Below are positions 1-12,281 of a stretch of DNA of 64,000 bases, piece by piece (positions within the stretch are counted from its first letter, which is position 1; each line of letters begins with the position of its first letter). The notes under the pieces are model-generated. The model made no database searches, was not told where the DNA came from, and saw nothing but the letters and a program-made list of their open reading frames with translations. The DNA is from Mycoplasmopsis alligatoris A21JP2 (GTDB lineage: Bacteria; Bacillota_I; Bacilli_A; Mycoplasmatales; Metamycoplasmataceae). The stretch covers positions 109,581-173,580 of the forward strand of contig NZ_ADNC01000007.1 of assembly GCF_000178375.1 (NCBI RefSeq), given 5' to 3'. Both the position numbers and the translations under genes were made by a program.

Positions 1-87
1 TCAATAGTAAATAATTTAGTTAAAATTCATATTCATCTTGTACATAGGTAAATATGTATTTTTATGTTGATTAACTTGGAAAGCAGA
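1..87 (+). mobile_element. Right end of a decayed IS1634-type element (partial)
   Basis: The window opens inside the 3' end of an insertion sequence. Bases 3-14 read Asn-Ser-Lys-stop, the same ending as the intact transposase at 31812-33461. A hairpin-like stretch (CATATTC...GTAAATATG, about 26-58) and the sequence TTAACTTGGAAAGCAG (71-86) follow, matching the right end of the intact element (TAACTTGGAAACTCAGG) in order and spacing. The terminal repeat has diverged, so this copy is probably old. The rest of the element, if present, lies left of the window. Family assignment rests on similarity to the element at 31698-33535. Confidence 0.7.
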
Positions 88-105
88 TTCAAATAAGTTA
101 TTAAA

Positions 106-132
106 AAATACACCAATAATTCTGGTGTATTT
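106..132 (-). terminator. Intrinsic terminator of the restriction-modification pseudogene
   Basis: A perfect inverted repeat AAATACACCA / TGGTGTATTT with a 7-base loop lies just past the stop of the minus-strand pseudogene. The A-rich plus strand to the left gives a T tail on the minus strand. Confidence 0.75.
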
Positions 133-150
133 ATTATTATTGTTTGGATT

Positions 151-3100
151 TTAATCATTCTTTTTACGTTTACTTCAAACAGTTGTTTCAATATAATTAA
201 TTTCTTCATTTGATAAATTATATTTTTTATAAAGTTTTTCATCGGTTCAAGTTTGATCAAAAGAAACTATTGGTATTAATGAAAAAACATTCGGTGGTAC
301 TTGTTGAGTAAATTTAAGTTGACCAAGTAAGAAATGGAAAATTTGGTATTCATATAACTGTAACAGCTGTTTCTTTCTTCTTCATTTTTAAAAGGCCCAA
401 CAGTTTGAAACGTTTGTGTACAAATTGATTCAAATTCGGGTTTTATTAAGTTTAATTTATCCTTATTTACATCTCCTTCTCCAACTGCTTTTCTCATAAA
501 TAATTTATATGAATTCATCAAGTTTTTATTCTTTGTAAAAATGTCTTTTTTTACGTATCCTACAAATTCTTTTGCATATATTTTTACATAATTATTATTT
601 ACTTTTACACTATTATATTCACTAAAATTTGAAAGTAATCCGAAAGGATTTTGAGATCCTATTAAAGATGAAAAATTCTCTTTTAAAAGATCATTAAAAA
701 CTTTTTTGATTATTGGTCTTGAATTTGAATATCTTATAACTGCTCCAATATTAAATTCATCAAGTTCTCTAAGGTCATAATTATCAATATTTTTGTCAAT
801 AAAATGGTATTCTGTTTTTTCTCATTTTTTTGTTTTTCAAAAAGTAAATAACAAATACCACCTTTTATTTCAACATTTGTAAATAGATCTGATTCTTCTT
901 TATGATCAAAAATAGTTTTCAAATTTTTTGACTCTAAAACTCTTTTTCTAAATGTAGAAATTTCACTTTTTCCTCCGGTCATTCATCTAGAAGGTACAAC
1001 CATGCTTTCGTATCTTGTGTTCAAGTCTAAACCTAATTCAATAAAATGTCCATACAAGGAGCTTGCATTATTTTGATTGTCTAAAATTGTGTTTTTTTCT
1101 TGATATGGTGGGTTTCCATCTATAACACTAAATCTCATATTGCTTTCTCCTTCTTCTTTTTGAAATATTTTACCTTGATGCATTGAATTTATAAATTCTT
1201 TTTTTGTATTTTTGCCTTTTAAAATTTTAGACAAATCAGTTTTATACCTAATATTAGTAGGTTTTTTACGATATCCAATTAAAGTTTTTTGAGTTATCGA
1301 ACGAGCCATTTCAGAATTAGTAAGAACAAAAATTTGTTCTTTAACTATTTTATCTCAAAGTTCTATTCTCTGTTCTACATCTAAATCATTTTTATATACT
1401 TTTTTAAGTTCATTTTTATAAAAAGTATAAGTTATATATAGAGGATATAATCCTGTTTTAGAACCTGGATCAAGTATTTTTTCCCCTTGTTTAAAGACAT
1501 TTTCGCTAAATCCTTGAATATCTTTGTAAACAGGTTCCTCAAGTTCTTGACTAAAATCATCATTAAAGAAAGTATATCCACCAACTGTATTGCTTAAGTG
1601 CATATTAACAACTCTTCAAGGTGTTAAGACAGTTTCTTTATCTGGATTTCTAAAGCTTGAGAATAACTCAGCTATTTTTTTAATTCTTTTAGTTGGTTCA
1701 AATTTATCAGCTAGTTCAGCTTTTTAACGAATATTATTTCCAGCACCAATAAATACTGTTTTGTCAAAATAGTACTTAATCTCTTTAAAATTTTGTTTTG
1801 TAACGCCTTTTGGCATAAATTCTTCTCAAAAATCATCTTTGATTAATTCGGTAAGATTGCTTAAGTCAAAATTTTCATCTAAGTAGTCATCCTTTCCATA
1901 AAACATTAATGGAAAACGAACTGCAATTGATCTTAATACTAATTTACTGTTTCTAATTTCTTTTAGTCTTTGATTTCTTGCTTTTTCTTCCTCTGTTTTA
2001 GGATGTTTTATTATCTCTAATGAATTTACAGTTTCGTTTTCAGAAATATTATTTTGATTTATTACTATAGATGTCTTAGGTTTATTACGTATAGAAGATT
2101 TAGAAATAGTATTTCCTATTCTAGTAATTAATTCTAAATCTAGATCAAATTCAATATTCTCTTTTGAAAAAATTCTATCATCATCAAAACTATTTGATGC
2201 AACACGATTAATAAGTGATCTTTTTATTTCACTTAAAATATATTTAACATCAGCATTTTTCATTATTGAACCTTTAATAGCTATTACAGGACAGAATTTT
2301 AGAAATTTAGTAATGTTCTCTTCTACTAATTTATCATTAGATCTATTATTATTTAACAAGTTAGCTGTTTTATTGCTTGCCATATCGTAAACAATTTTTA
2401 AAGCACGATCTGGAGAAAAATCAAAAACATATGCTTGTTCTTTTATAAATCCATTTACTTGTCATGGACTTTGAACTCTAAATATTGTTTGTAAATAACT
2501 TATTGCACTTGTGTTTTGTCCACCATACAACATAAATACCCCAGTTCAAGGACGAACAGTTACACCGGTGGTTAAACGTCCACACGATAAAGTAATTGTT
2601 CTTGTTTTTGAAGGATCATTTCCTATATGCGCATTTAAATTGTCTAAATGTTTTTTTTCAAGTCGATCTGCTTTTTCATCACCATCTCCAGCCACATTAA
2701 TAATTTCAAACAAACTAAATATTTCATGTTTTTTTAATAGATCAGCTAAAGCTTTTGCTTCTTTTACACCTGGAAGCATTCATAAAGTATGCTTAAAGTA
2801 CTCTCTAAATTCTTCAGTAGAAAATGGATAATTAGTGTTATTTTTAGTTTCTTTAAGATTGTATTGTCCAACTAACAAATCTAAGAAGGCTTTAACATCT
2901 TTTTGATTAATGAATTTACCAATGTGTTCTTGACTAGGTAAAAAAGGATCATCTTTGGTATAAACTTTAAAAAATTGTGTGAAGTTAAAATACAAGTCTT
3001 TTGTACTTATATAATCCATAAAATAGTCTTCTAAACCATAAGTTAAAATGTTTAAATTAGGAAGTGTTTCATATGGATTAGGATCTAAACTTTCTTTATA

Positions 3101-4209
3101 TCAATTAAGTTTAGCCTCTTGTTCATCAATGTAATCATAAGTAAATCTTTATTCAGGACTAAAATCATTAATAATATTAAAAGGTGTTCCAGATAAATAT
3201 ATAAAGAATAATTTAGTTTTGAATTTTTTATCATTCTTTTTTAATTCTTTGTTTCTTTCTACTAAGGCTTTTATAACCTCAGTTCCTTTTTCGCTATGTA
3301 CTCCTTCATGAGCTTCATCGATTAAAACTAAATTTCAAGGAATATTAAAAGCATATTGATTTTTATTAAATGCTCCTTTAGCTATTTCTGAACCTCTCAA
3401 ATCTTGCATAGAAGCAAAATAAACAATTTTTTTATCTTGATTATCATTAACAATTTTTTCTAAATTTTCTTTACTATTTTTTCCTAAAAAAATATAGTTT
3501 TTAAAACCTAACCCACATGAATCAAATTCTTCTTTTCATTGTGTTTCTACATCAGGTCTATGAGTTAAAATTAAAGTAAATTTAGGAGCAATTTTTTCAA
3601 CAGCATTTAAAATTGAAATTGTTTTTCCAAAACGCATTTTAGCGTCAAGCAAAAATTTATCATACTTATCATGATAACATTTTAAGATTTTTTCAACCGC
3701 TTCTCTTTGAGGCTTACGCAAAATAATAGGATTTGGCATTCCAGATATTTTCTTTTCAATTATTTTAAATTCATTCGATTTTGCAGAGTTAATAGCATTT
3801 AAAACATCTTCAAGTTTACAAATAAATCATTCAGTAGCAGAAGAATTATCAAAAATTTTACGTTTAAAATTTGACATTTCTAAAATTTTATGAATTTTTT
3901 TATCATCAAAAGTTACGATATTGCCACTATTGTCTTTATTGTTTAAAATTGCTAATTCAGTATGAAATAAATGATAAGTATTACCAGCAGTTCCGGTTTG
4001 TTCCAAAATCCTTTTATTTGCAACTTTGTTTAATATTTCATTATTAGCTTCAAGTTTTCAATCCCCTTAAAATATTTCAAACTAGTTTTTCCTATTTTTA
4101 AGCAACCTTCATGTTTATTATCATCTATTCAATAAACATAAATAACATTTATCTTTTTAGAAATAGGACTTTTAATAATTGAATCTTTTGTTTTTAATTT
4201 TTCTAACAT
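151..4209 (-). pseudogene. GIY-YIG nuclease-helicase-adenine methylase, single-chain restriction-modification enzyme, broken
   Basis: Conceptual product about 1,350 residues. The N-terminus (about residues 20-45) reads IYVYWID...GCLKIGKTS, typical of the T5orf172/GIY-YIG nuclease superfamily. An SF2 helicase follows, with Walker A AKMRFGKT and box II LIDEAHEG, then an Eco57I-like N6-adenine methylase with motif I LDPGSKTG and motif IV DGNPPYQ. Starting at ATG 4209 (AAAGGA upstream), five lesions break the frame: one base lost in the C run at 4063-4066, TAA at 3149-3151, TAA at 1724-1726, one base lost in the T run at 825-831, and one base lost near 338-341. Codons between lesions remain homologous, so decay looks recent. 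Architecture resembles type ISP enzymes but with a different nuclease. Product cannot be made as written. Confidence 0.85.
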
Positions 4210-4477
4210 ATTATTTTTGTCCTTTATTTATGTAATTAATGTTTAAATTTAGTTTGTTAACAGATCTAGTGTTTTTAGTCATTATTTTCATCATACTGCA
4301 TCCTAGTTTTAAAATATATAAATATTTTATCATTTTAACGAAAAAACGCCATAAATAACTATTTTATAGGCAAATTTAATTAAAATTCTCACATTGTTAT
4401 TTTATAGTTAAATTTGCAATAATCTTCTTTTGATACCTCATTTAACTAGAGTTTAGTAAATAAGTAAATAAAAAATA
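4210..4477. other. Intergenic region, no gene seen
   Basis: AT-rich sequence between the pseudogene start and the acid phosphatase terminator. It must hold the pseudogene promoter. I see two related short motifs, CTATTTTATAGGCAAATTTA (4358-4377) and TATTTTATAGTTAAATTTGC (4402-4421), with partly inverted ends (GCAAATTTA / TAAATTTGC). Nothing else is recognisable. Confidence 0.5.
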
Positions 4478-4514
4478 AACTCCATAATCGACTATGGCAT
4501 AGTCAATTAAGAGT
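4478..4514 (-). terminator. Long hairpin after the acid phosphatase gene
   Basis: The core GACTATGGCATAGTC (4490-4504) is a near-perfect palindrome. Its flanks also pair imperfectly (ACTCCATAAT with ATTAAGAGT). On the minus strand it is followed by GGAGTTTATTTTTTATT, a fair T-rich tail, so it probably terminates the gene ending at 4540. Confidence 0.6.
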
Positions 4515-4539
4515 CTATCGAATTAACCAATTTAAATTA

Positions 4540-5904
4540 TTATTTTAAATCTTTAGGATCAGCAATTATTCTTTTAACTTCATCTCATAAGTTTTTATAT
4601 GTGTTTTTGAACCCAAATGGTTCTAATCAACCACCATATTCAGAATTACCTGAAATTAAAACATATGATTGATTTCACTCTAAATCACTTCATACACCTT
4701 TTGTATATTTACGTCCTTTAGCTCCAGTTGGGCTTAAGAATAAGTCTTTCATTTTTGCTTCACTTGATTCAAATAAAGCTACTCTTTCATCGTTTGATTT
4801 TCCTTTAGATGCTTCATCAAAAAAGTCATTAAAGTTATCACCAATCTTCATCATTACACGAAGTTTAACGGCATCACCATCTTTTTCATCGCTAAAGTTT
4901 CAACCTACAGTATTATCACTAACAGCATTCATTCTCATATTTTTTAAAAATTGTTTTCCAATTCCTTCTGCTATTAATGTATTAGGTCATGAAATTCATG
5001 GTTTAGCTTCAAATTTATCTGTTACTTCAATTTTTGCCACTGCTTTTAATTCATCTTTAGTAACTTTTGTAGCTTCTTCAGATTTCATTGTTTTATACTT
5101 ATCAAAAATTGTTGCTTCTTTAGGTACATAAGGTGTTGCACCTCTCATTCAGAATTGTCAATTTTTTAGATATTCTTTTTTAATTCCAGCTTTTTCTAGA
5201 TTTAATTTTACTGCATCTCTAACGGCTGTAGATTGTGACATATCTGAGTTATACATTACAACACCACCTTTTTCAAAAACATGGTTAATAAACGCAATAG
5301 CACCAGGTGTTGCTTTTCTTATTCCTTTTAAATCATATTTTTCTTTATCAGCCGGATTAAATCCTCCAACAGTCATAGCATTAGCTTCTGTAAAGTCATT
5401 GCTTAAAACTGTTTCATCAATGTCCATAAAAACTACTGGAATGAATTTACCATTATCTGGGTTAGAAACTTTACCAGTTGTTGAATCAACTTTTGCTAAA
5501 TCTAACATTGATTTCATTTTTTCGTCTTTTATCAAATTATCAAATTTGACTTTAGCAAAAGCATAATCTTGTTCTCTTCCGATTCTTGATTCAGCACTTT
5601 TTATGTATCAAACTACTGATCCAATTTGTGCTGCGTCTTTATTTAATTTATCTATTAAAACTGCTTTTTCATCTGCACTTAAAACACTTTTAATATCTAA
5701 ACTATCAATCAATTGTGCTTTTTGCACTTTTGATAATTTTTCAATTTTTTCATTGACAAATTTTACTTTGTCAGTATCAGCTAATTTATCAAAATCTGCT
5801 GATTCCACATTTTTAGTAGTGTTACATGAAATAGCAGCAACGCTTAAAGCACTTATGGCTGGTAAAATAGCTCCTGCTAATCATAATTTTTTGTGAAATT
5901 TCAT
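4540..5904 (-). CDS. Lipoprotein, HAD-type acid phosphatase / 5'-nucleotidase of the e(P4) family
   Basis: 454 residues. An N-terminal signal ends in the lipobox AISC (Cys about 25), so the enzyme should sit on the outer face of the membrane. The HAD nucleophile motif is MDIDETVL with D161 and D163. MYNSDMS matches motif II and GDNFNDFFD the metal-binding motif IV. The late SGNSEYGGW block matches the e(P4) PNPxYGxW signature. The family removes phosphate from nucleotides or NMN at the cell surface. About 110 lysine- and aspartate-rich residues lie between the lipobox and the HAD domain. Start ATG 5904 is chosen because it begins directly at the signal peptide. Exact substrate unknown. Confidence 0.85.
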
Positions 5905-6000
5905 TATTAATTTACTCACTTTCGGGTATGAAATAGTCCATACAATTTAAAGTATATTACTATTAAAAAAAATTGATATTTTTTAAATTTATAAAAAAAA

Positions 6001-6023
6001 TAAGTGGAATATTTTTCCACTTA
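6001..6023 (-). terminator. Terminator after rpiB
   Basis: Stem TAAGTGGAA / TTCCACTTA, preceded on the plus strand by a run of A, which becomes T on the minus strand. It lies 4 bases beyond the rpiB stop. Confidence 0.7.
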
Positions 6024-6027
6024 TCTG

Positions 6028-6465
6028 CTATTTATCTAGTTCATCAATTCTTGATTGGTGTCTTCCACCTTCATATTGTGTTGCTATGTAATCATCAATC
6101 ATTTCAAAAGCTTTTTCTTTTTCAATTTGTCTTCCACCAAAACATAAAACGTTAGCATCGTTATGTAATTTTGCTAAGTGTGCATCCTCAACACTTGTTA
6201 CTCTTGCTGCACGAATGTGTTTATGTCTATTTAGTGCATATGAAATACCTAAACCTGTACCACAAACTCCCACACCAAAATCAACTTTATGCTCATCTAC
6301 ATAATTAGCAAGTTCTTTTCCTTGTGTTGCATATGAAACTGATACTTTATCAGTATCTGGTCCTAAATCAACTGTTTCATAGCCTTTTTTGGCTAAGTAA
6401 TTTTTGATATTTTCTTTTAATTCAAATCCAGCATGATCGCTAGCTAAAGCTACTACTTTTTTCAT
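6028..6465 (-). CDS. rpiB: Ribose 5-phosphate isomerase B (RpiB/LacA/LacB family)
   Basis: 145 residues. It interconverts ribose 5-phosphate and ribulose 5-phosphate in the pentose phosphate pathway. Family marks are the N-terminal ASDHAGFELK block, the VCGTGLGISYALNR loop holding the catalytic Cys, and the phosphate-binding His/Arg residues in the C-terminal third (GGRHQSR). Length is normal for RpiB. ATG 6465 is chosen over the in-frame ATG at 6525 because AAGGAG sits 5 bases upstream and the protein then begins with the conserved MKKVVALASDH. It is a single-gene unit with its own terminator. Confidence 0.92.
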   Translation of the reverse strand: MKKVVALASDHAGFELKENIKNYLAKKGYETVDLGPDTDKVSVSYATQGKELANYVDEHKVDFGVGVCGTGLGISYALNRHKHIRAARVTSVEDAHLAKLHNDANVLCFGGRQIEKEKAFEMIDDYIATQYEGGRHQSRIDELDK

Positions 6466-6590
6466 AAAACTCCTTAATTTATTTAATTTTACAACATTGT
6501 AGAATAAATATTCAAAATAATACAAAAACTAAGTTTTTCCTTTTATTGTTCTTTATTAGTAAACTTATCATTTATTAAAAAAAATATAAT

Positions 6591-8603
6591 GTGAAACAAA
6601 TAGACTCAAAAGAATGCTCGTTACTGGTTATAAAATATTTTTATGATCGCTTTTATCAAAAAAGCATACCTATTGAAATTCTAAAAAGCAATGCTGATTA
6701 TGATGAAATAGGTATAAAAATTGACCAAATAAGCTTATTAGCAGCAAAATACGGTTTAAATTTATCAGCTTATAAATGTGATTTTAAAAGCCTTTTAGAT
6801 CTTGAAAAAAGTGAATATCCTATTTCTATAATAATCAATAGAAATGATTTTTTGCATTTGATTGTAATTAAAAAGAAAATAGCTAATCATTTTTTAATTT
6901 ATGATCCAATTGATGGTCATATTTGACTTAACCATAGAGATTTAAGTAAAATTTATGTAAAATTAATAGTTACATTTAAAAAACAAAAATATTATGTTCC
7001 AAAAAAATATTCATTGGTTTCTAATTTAGGTTTTTCATTACCTTATTTTTTAGTCACATTAATCTTTTTAATTTCAAAATTATTGAGTCCATTATTAGCG
7101 AGAGTTTTACTTTCAAACATTTATTATTCATTTGAATTTGAACCATTAATAACGCTTATTTTATTATTTATTTGATTTGCCATTAGTACTCAAATTTTTT
7201 ACACAGTTTCATATAAATTAATTAATAACTTAATTATTAAAAAGATAGAATTTAACGCTTCTAAATATATAGAAAAAATTCAACAAAATCCTTTAAAAAC
7301 TATATTTAAATATAATGATAATGAACTCTTAAATCGTTTTAATGCCATAAAATCTGTTGAAGAATTTCGAGTCACTTTTTTAAGTAATGTAATAATTGAT
7401 TTAATCTCTTTACTGGCTTCTTTTTTCTATTTGTATTATGCTAATTTGGTTGTCTTAATTATTGTTTTTTCATATGCATTTATTTCTTTATTAATTGGTG
7501 TATATATCAATATAAACATAAATTTTTATTCCAAACAAATAGAAGAAAAAAATACACTAGTTAATTTAGATTTAATCAATATTTTTAATGAATATCGATA
7601 TAACTCTAGAGATTTTTTGATTAGCAATATAAAAAATAAATACTCAAAAAATTATCAAGAATTAAATAACAAAAATTCTATTTTAAGTTCAAAACTAGAT
7701 TTTTGAAATTCTATTCACTCAGTAATTAATACTTTAATACCTTTTATTATTTATTCAAGTGCTATATATTATTATTGAACACAAAAACTGCCTTTATATG
7801 AATTTATTATCTATCTAAGTGGAATAAATTTATTAAGTGAGCCTTTAAAAGGTATTAATAGCAAAATAACAATATTTAATAAAAATAGAATTAATCTAAG
7901 CATTATTGAAACATTCAATATAAAAGAAAAGATAAATAAAGAAAACATAAAACTAAAAAATAATTTATCAGAACTAAATGTAAAAAATTTAAAATTATTT
8001 TTAAAAGGTAAATTAATCTTAAATATAAATAATTTAGTTATAAAAAATAACGTTCACCTGATTGGAAAAAATGGAATAGGAAAGTCTACTTTTTTGAAAC
8101 TATTATCTGGTTTTTATGAAGAATATGAAGGAAAAATTATTTTAAAAAATAATCAAAATAGTTATGATTTAGAAAAAACATATTTAAATAATTTTTATTT
8201 AAGCAATGAACAATATTTTTCAGACATTAAAATTATTGATTACATAAGTGACTTTAAAAAAATAAATGAAGATGTAATTGATCAAATTTTTAATAAATAT
8301 CAAATTTATGATTTACTTGAAATTAGCAAAATAGACCTACAGAAGACAATGCTAAATAATGCAAATAATTTATCAACTGGCCAAAAAAGAATTGTTTCTT
8401 TTTTAAAAATTATTTTAACAAAACCTGATTATATTTTTTTGGATGAAGCTTTTGAAAATATACAAAATGACATATCTAATAAAATTAAAAACGTTTTAAT
8501 TTTTGAATTAAACAACAGTACTTTTGTAGAGATATCACATAATAATAATTTTGTTCACTCTAATGTAGAAAGGATAAATTTTGAAAAAATCAACAATGTT
8601 TAA
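6591..8603 (+). CDS. Peptidase C39 domain ABC transporter (PCAT-type peptide exporter)
   Basis: 670 residues, GTG start. Residues 1-125 form a C39 cysteine peptidase with candidate triad Cys9 (DSKECSLL), His89 (FLHLIVI) and Asp105 (YDPIDG). About six membrane helices follow (about 145-440), then a nucleotide-binding domain: Walker A GKNGIGKST (492-500), signature LSTGQKR (canonical LSGGQ), Walker B YIFLDEAFENI, H-loop ISHNN. Such proteins cut a leader peptide from a substrate and export it. No double-glycine precursor is visible nearby, so the cargo is unknown or encoded elsewhere. The 3' end overlaps the next gene by 23 bases, implying coupled translation. Confidence 0.88.
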
Positions 8604-8943
8604 ATTTGTTTTTTTACTTGTTTTGTTACTTATAATAATTACCGTTTTTATTTATTTAATTTTTAAAATTTCAATTCCAATTTATAAAAAAACTTTTGTT
8701 TATCAAGATAATGGCAAATTTTATTTAAACAATATTTTTAAAAGTGAAGAAAAAAATATTCCAATTATATTAAGTTCGAAAAACACTTTTTACCAATATA
8801 CCTTTGATATAGTTAAAATAGTAAATAATAAAACACAAATAATTTTAAATCAAGAACCAAAAATATTTTTTGATTTTCAAAAAGGTGTTGAATCTTCTGT
8901 CTTTGTTTACTACACTAATCTATTCGATATCTTTACTAAGTAA
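8581..8943 (+). CDS. Small membrane-anchored protein, exporter partner candidate
   Basis: 120 residues, TTG start at 8581 with AAAGGA upstream. The in-frame ATG at 8596 is an alternative start. One strong N-terminal membrane helix (about residues 6-30) is followed by a polar, strand-rich segment predicted outside the cell. Not recognised. Its overlap with the C39 exporter gene suggests an accessory role, perhaps a reduced HlyD-like adaptor, but no adaptor signature is visible. Confidence 0.7.
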   Translation: MKKSTMFKFVFLLVLLLIIITVFIYLIFKISIPIYKKTFVYQDNGKFYLNNIFKSEEKNIPIILSSKNTFYQYTFDIVKIVNNKTQIILNQEPKIFFDFQKGVESSVFVYYTNLFDIFTK

Positions 8944-8969
8944 AACCTTGGATATGTTAAAATGTTATT

Positions 8970-9446
8970 ATGAATAATAACACAAAAAAAATCGAAATTT
9001 CTTACATGAACCATAGAAAATATAAATTCCAATTTAAAAATGAATTTGAAAAAATATTAACTAATTTAAAAACCTTTTTCTCTATAGACAAGCCGGTTAT
9101 GGTCGATGTTTGTTTTGTAAATAACGATCAAATGAGAAAATTAAATTGAAAACACCGTGGAAAAGATTATCCAACCGATATTCTTTCTTTTGGTTTTGAA
9201 GATTCATTAATCAATGAGCAATTACCTTTTCTACATTTAGGTGAATTAGTCATCTCAGTAGATAAGGTTAAAGAACAAGCTTTAGAATTTAATCATTCTG
9301 AAAAAAGAGAATATTGCTACTTGTTCACTCACGGGCTTGTTCACTTAATGGGCTATGATCATGAACTAGAAAACGAACGAATTCATATGAACAACATGGT
9401 AGAAGAAATTTTTTCACCATTAAACATTACAAGAGAGGATAAATAA
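8970..9446 (+). CDS. ybeY: Endoribonuclease YbeY, rRNA maturation
   Basis: 158 residues. The metal-binding signature HGLVHLMGYDH (H-x3-H-x5-H) identifies the YbeY family, which acts in 16S rRNA 3'-end maturation and ribosome quality control. KDYPTDILSFGF matches the conserved TDVLSFP block. The start ATG 8970 follows TATGTTAAAATGTTATT, a plausible -10 region (TATGTTAAAAT). The next gene starts at the base after the stop codon. The ybeY-cdd-era order is conserved in Firmicutes and Mollicutes. Confidence 0.92.
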
Positions 9447-9839
9447 ATGAATAATAAAAAATTAAAAGAATTGTTATCAAAATCATATTCTCCTTATTCT
9501 AAATTTAAAGTTGCTGCTATAGCAATCGATAAAGATAATAAAGAATATTACGGAGTAAACGTTGAAAACGCTGCATATCCATCTGGTTTATGCGCTGAAA
9601 GAAGTGCATTATTTGGTTCTGTAGCATATGGAGGTAAAGTAGGTGAGTTTAAAGAAATTCATATTATTTCACAATTAGATGATTACATTAGTCCATGTGC
9701 CGGTTGTAGACAAGTCATGACTGAATTTATGCCTGACGATGCTTTAGTTTACATGTATAAAAATAACGCAGTTGACTTTAGAAAAGTTACTATAAAAGAA
9801 TTGATTCCTTATCCAATTAGAAACGAAGATATATTTTAA
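9447..9839 (+). CDS. cdd: Cytidine deaminase
   Basis: 130 residues. It deaminates cytidine or deoxycytidine to uridine forms in pyrimidine salvage. The zinc and catalytic motifs are intact: CAERSA (Cys-Ala-Glu) and PCAGCRQVM (PCxxC), with the substrate-binding NVENAAYP upstream. Length is typical of the homotetrameric form. The stop overlaps the era start by one base (TAATG), so both are read from one message. Confidence 0.95.
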   Translation: MNNKKLKELLSKSYSPYSKFKVAAIAIDKDNKEYYGVNVENAAYPSGLCAERSALFGSVAYGGKVGEFKEIHIISQLDDYISPCAGCRQVMTEFMPDDALVYMYKNNAVDFRKVTIKELIPYPIRNEDIF

Positions 9840-10711
9840 TGAAAGTATGTTTTTGTACTATCATTGGTAGACCCAATGTTGGAAAAAGTAGTTTACTAAA
9901 TGCTATTTTATCCTACAATTTATCTATTGTTACTGCAACTCCTCAAACAACTCGTGATCAAATAATGGGCGTCTATAATGAAGAAGGTTATCAAGTTATT
10001 TTTACCGATACACCTGGAATCCACAAACCAATCAATAAACTTGGTGATGCATTAAATAAAAATGCTTATGACACTTTAAAAGAAAACGATTTAGTTATTT
10101 TTCTAAGCCCAGGCGATGAAATGCTAGGTAAGGGTGATTTAATGATTTTAGAAAATATTAAAAACATAGAAAACAAAATTGCTATAGTTTCAAAAATTGA
10201 TAAAATCAAAAGCCAACCAGAACTTTTAGTTGAAAAAATAGAACGTTTAAACAATTATAATTTCAAACAAATAATTTCAACTTCAACATTTAACGACAAA
10301 TCAATTTCATCGTTAATTGAAATAATAAAAACTTTTGCTTATGAAGATAATGCCTATTATGATGAAGATTTTTTAACTGATAAAACAATGCGTTTTTTAG
10401 CAAAAGAAATTATTAGAGAATCAGCAATTAATGCTTTATATGAAGAATTGCCTCACTCTATTGCAATTGATATTGAAGACTTTATTGAAAGTGAAGATTC
10501 AATAGAAATAAATGCATATATTTATGTTAAAAAAGATTCCCAAAAAGGCATGGTTATAGGTGAAGGCGGAAAAAAAATAAAACAAATAGGAATGTTAGCT
10601 CGTAAAAAAATATCTGCTCAATTTGACACAAAAGTTAACTTAAACTTAAGTGTTAAAGTTGCTAAAAAATGAGTAGATGATGAAAAAGCAATCAAAAAAT
10701 TTGGTTATTAA
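9839..10711 (+). CDS. era: GTPase Era, 16S rRNA-binding ribosome assembly factor
   Basis: 290 residues. N-terminal GTPase: G1 GRPNVGKSS, G2 TTRDQ, G3 DTPGIHKP, and SKIDK where NKxD is usual. The C-terminal KH domain contains the KGMVIGEGGKKIKQIG loop that binds the 3' end of 16S rRNA. A TGA at 10670 is read as Trp (KKWVDDE). The gene overlaps cdd by one base and closes the ybeY-cdd-era unit. Confidence 0.95.
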
Positions 10712-10751
10712 AGAAATATTACTTTTAACTAATTAATTAAAATATTTTATC

Positions 10752-10757
10752 TATAAT
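10752..10757 (+). promoter_or_regulatory. -10 box of pepA
   Basis: TATAAT 20 bases before the GAAAGGA ribosome-binding site of pepA. No clear -35 box, as is usual in mycoplasmas. Confidence 0.6.
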
Positions 10758-10777
10758 TTAATACGAAAGGAAATAAA

Positions 10778-12151
<1,374 letters not shown>

Positions 12152-12171
12152 ATCACAATTTATAAAATAAT

Positions 12172-12203
12172 GATGATCAGGTTCTGATCGTCTTTTATTT
12201 TTT
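12172..12203 (+). terminator. Terminator of pepA
   Basis: Stem GATGATCAG / CTGATCGTC with a GTT loop, followed by TTTTATTTTTT. Confidence 0.85.
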
Positions 12204-12260
12204 TCCGTTTTTCACTATATATAAGGCAAAAAAATAATTTAGTCTTATTCAATAATGCTC

Positions 12261-12266
12261 TATAAT
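12261..12266 (+). promoter_or_regulatory. -10 box of metK
   Basis: TATAAT placed so that transcription would start near 12273, leaving a leader of about 140 bases before metK. The -35 region (about 12238-12243, TTTAGT) is weak. Confidence 0.65.
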
Positions 12267-12281
12267 ATATTTATAAAACAT

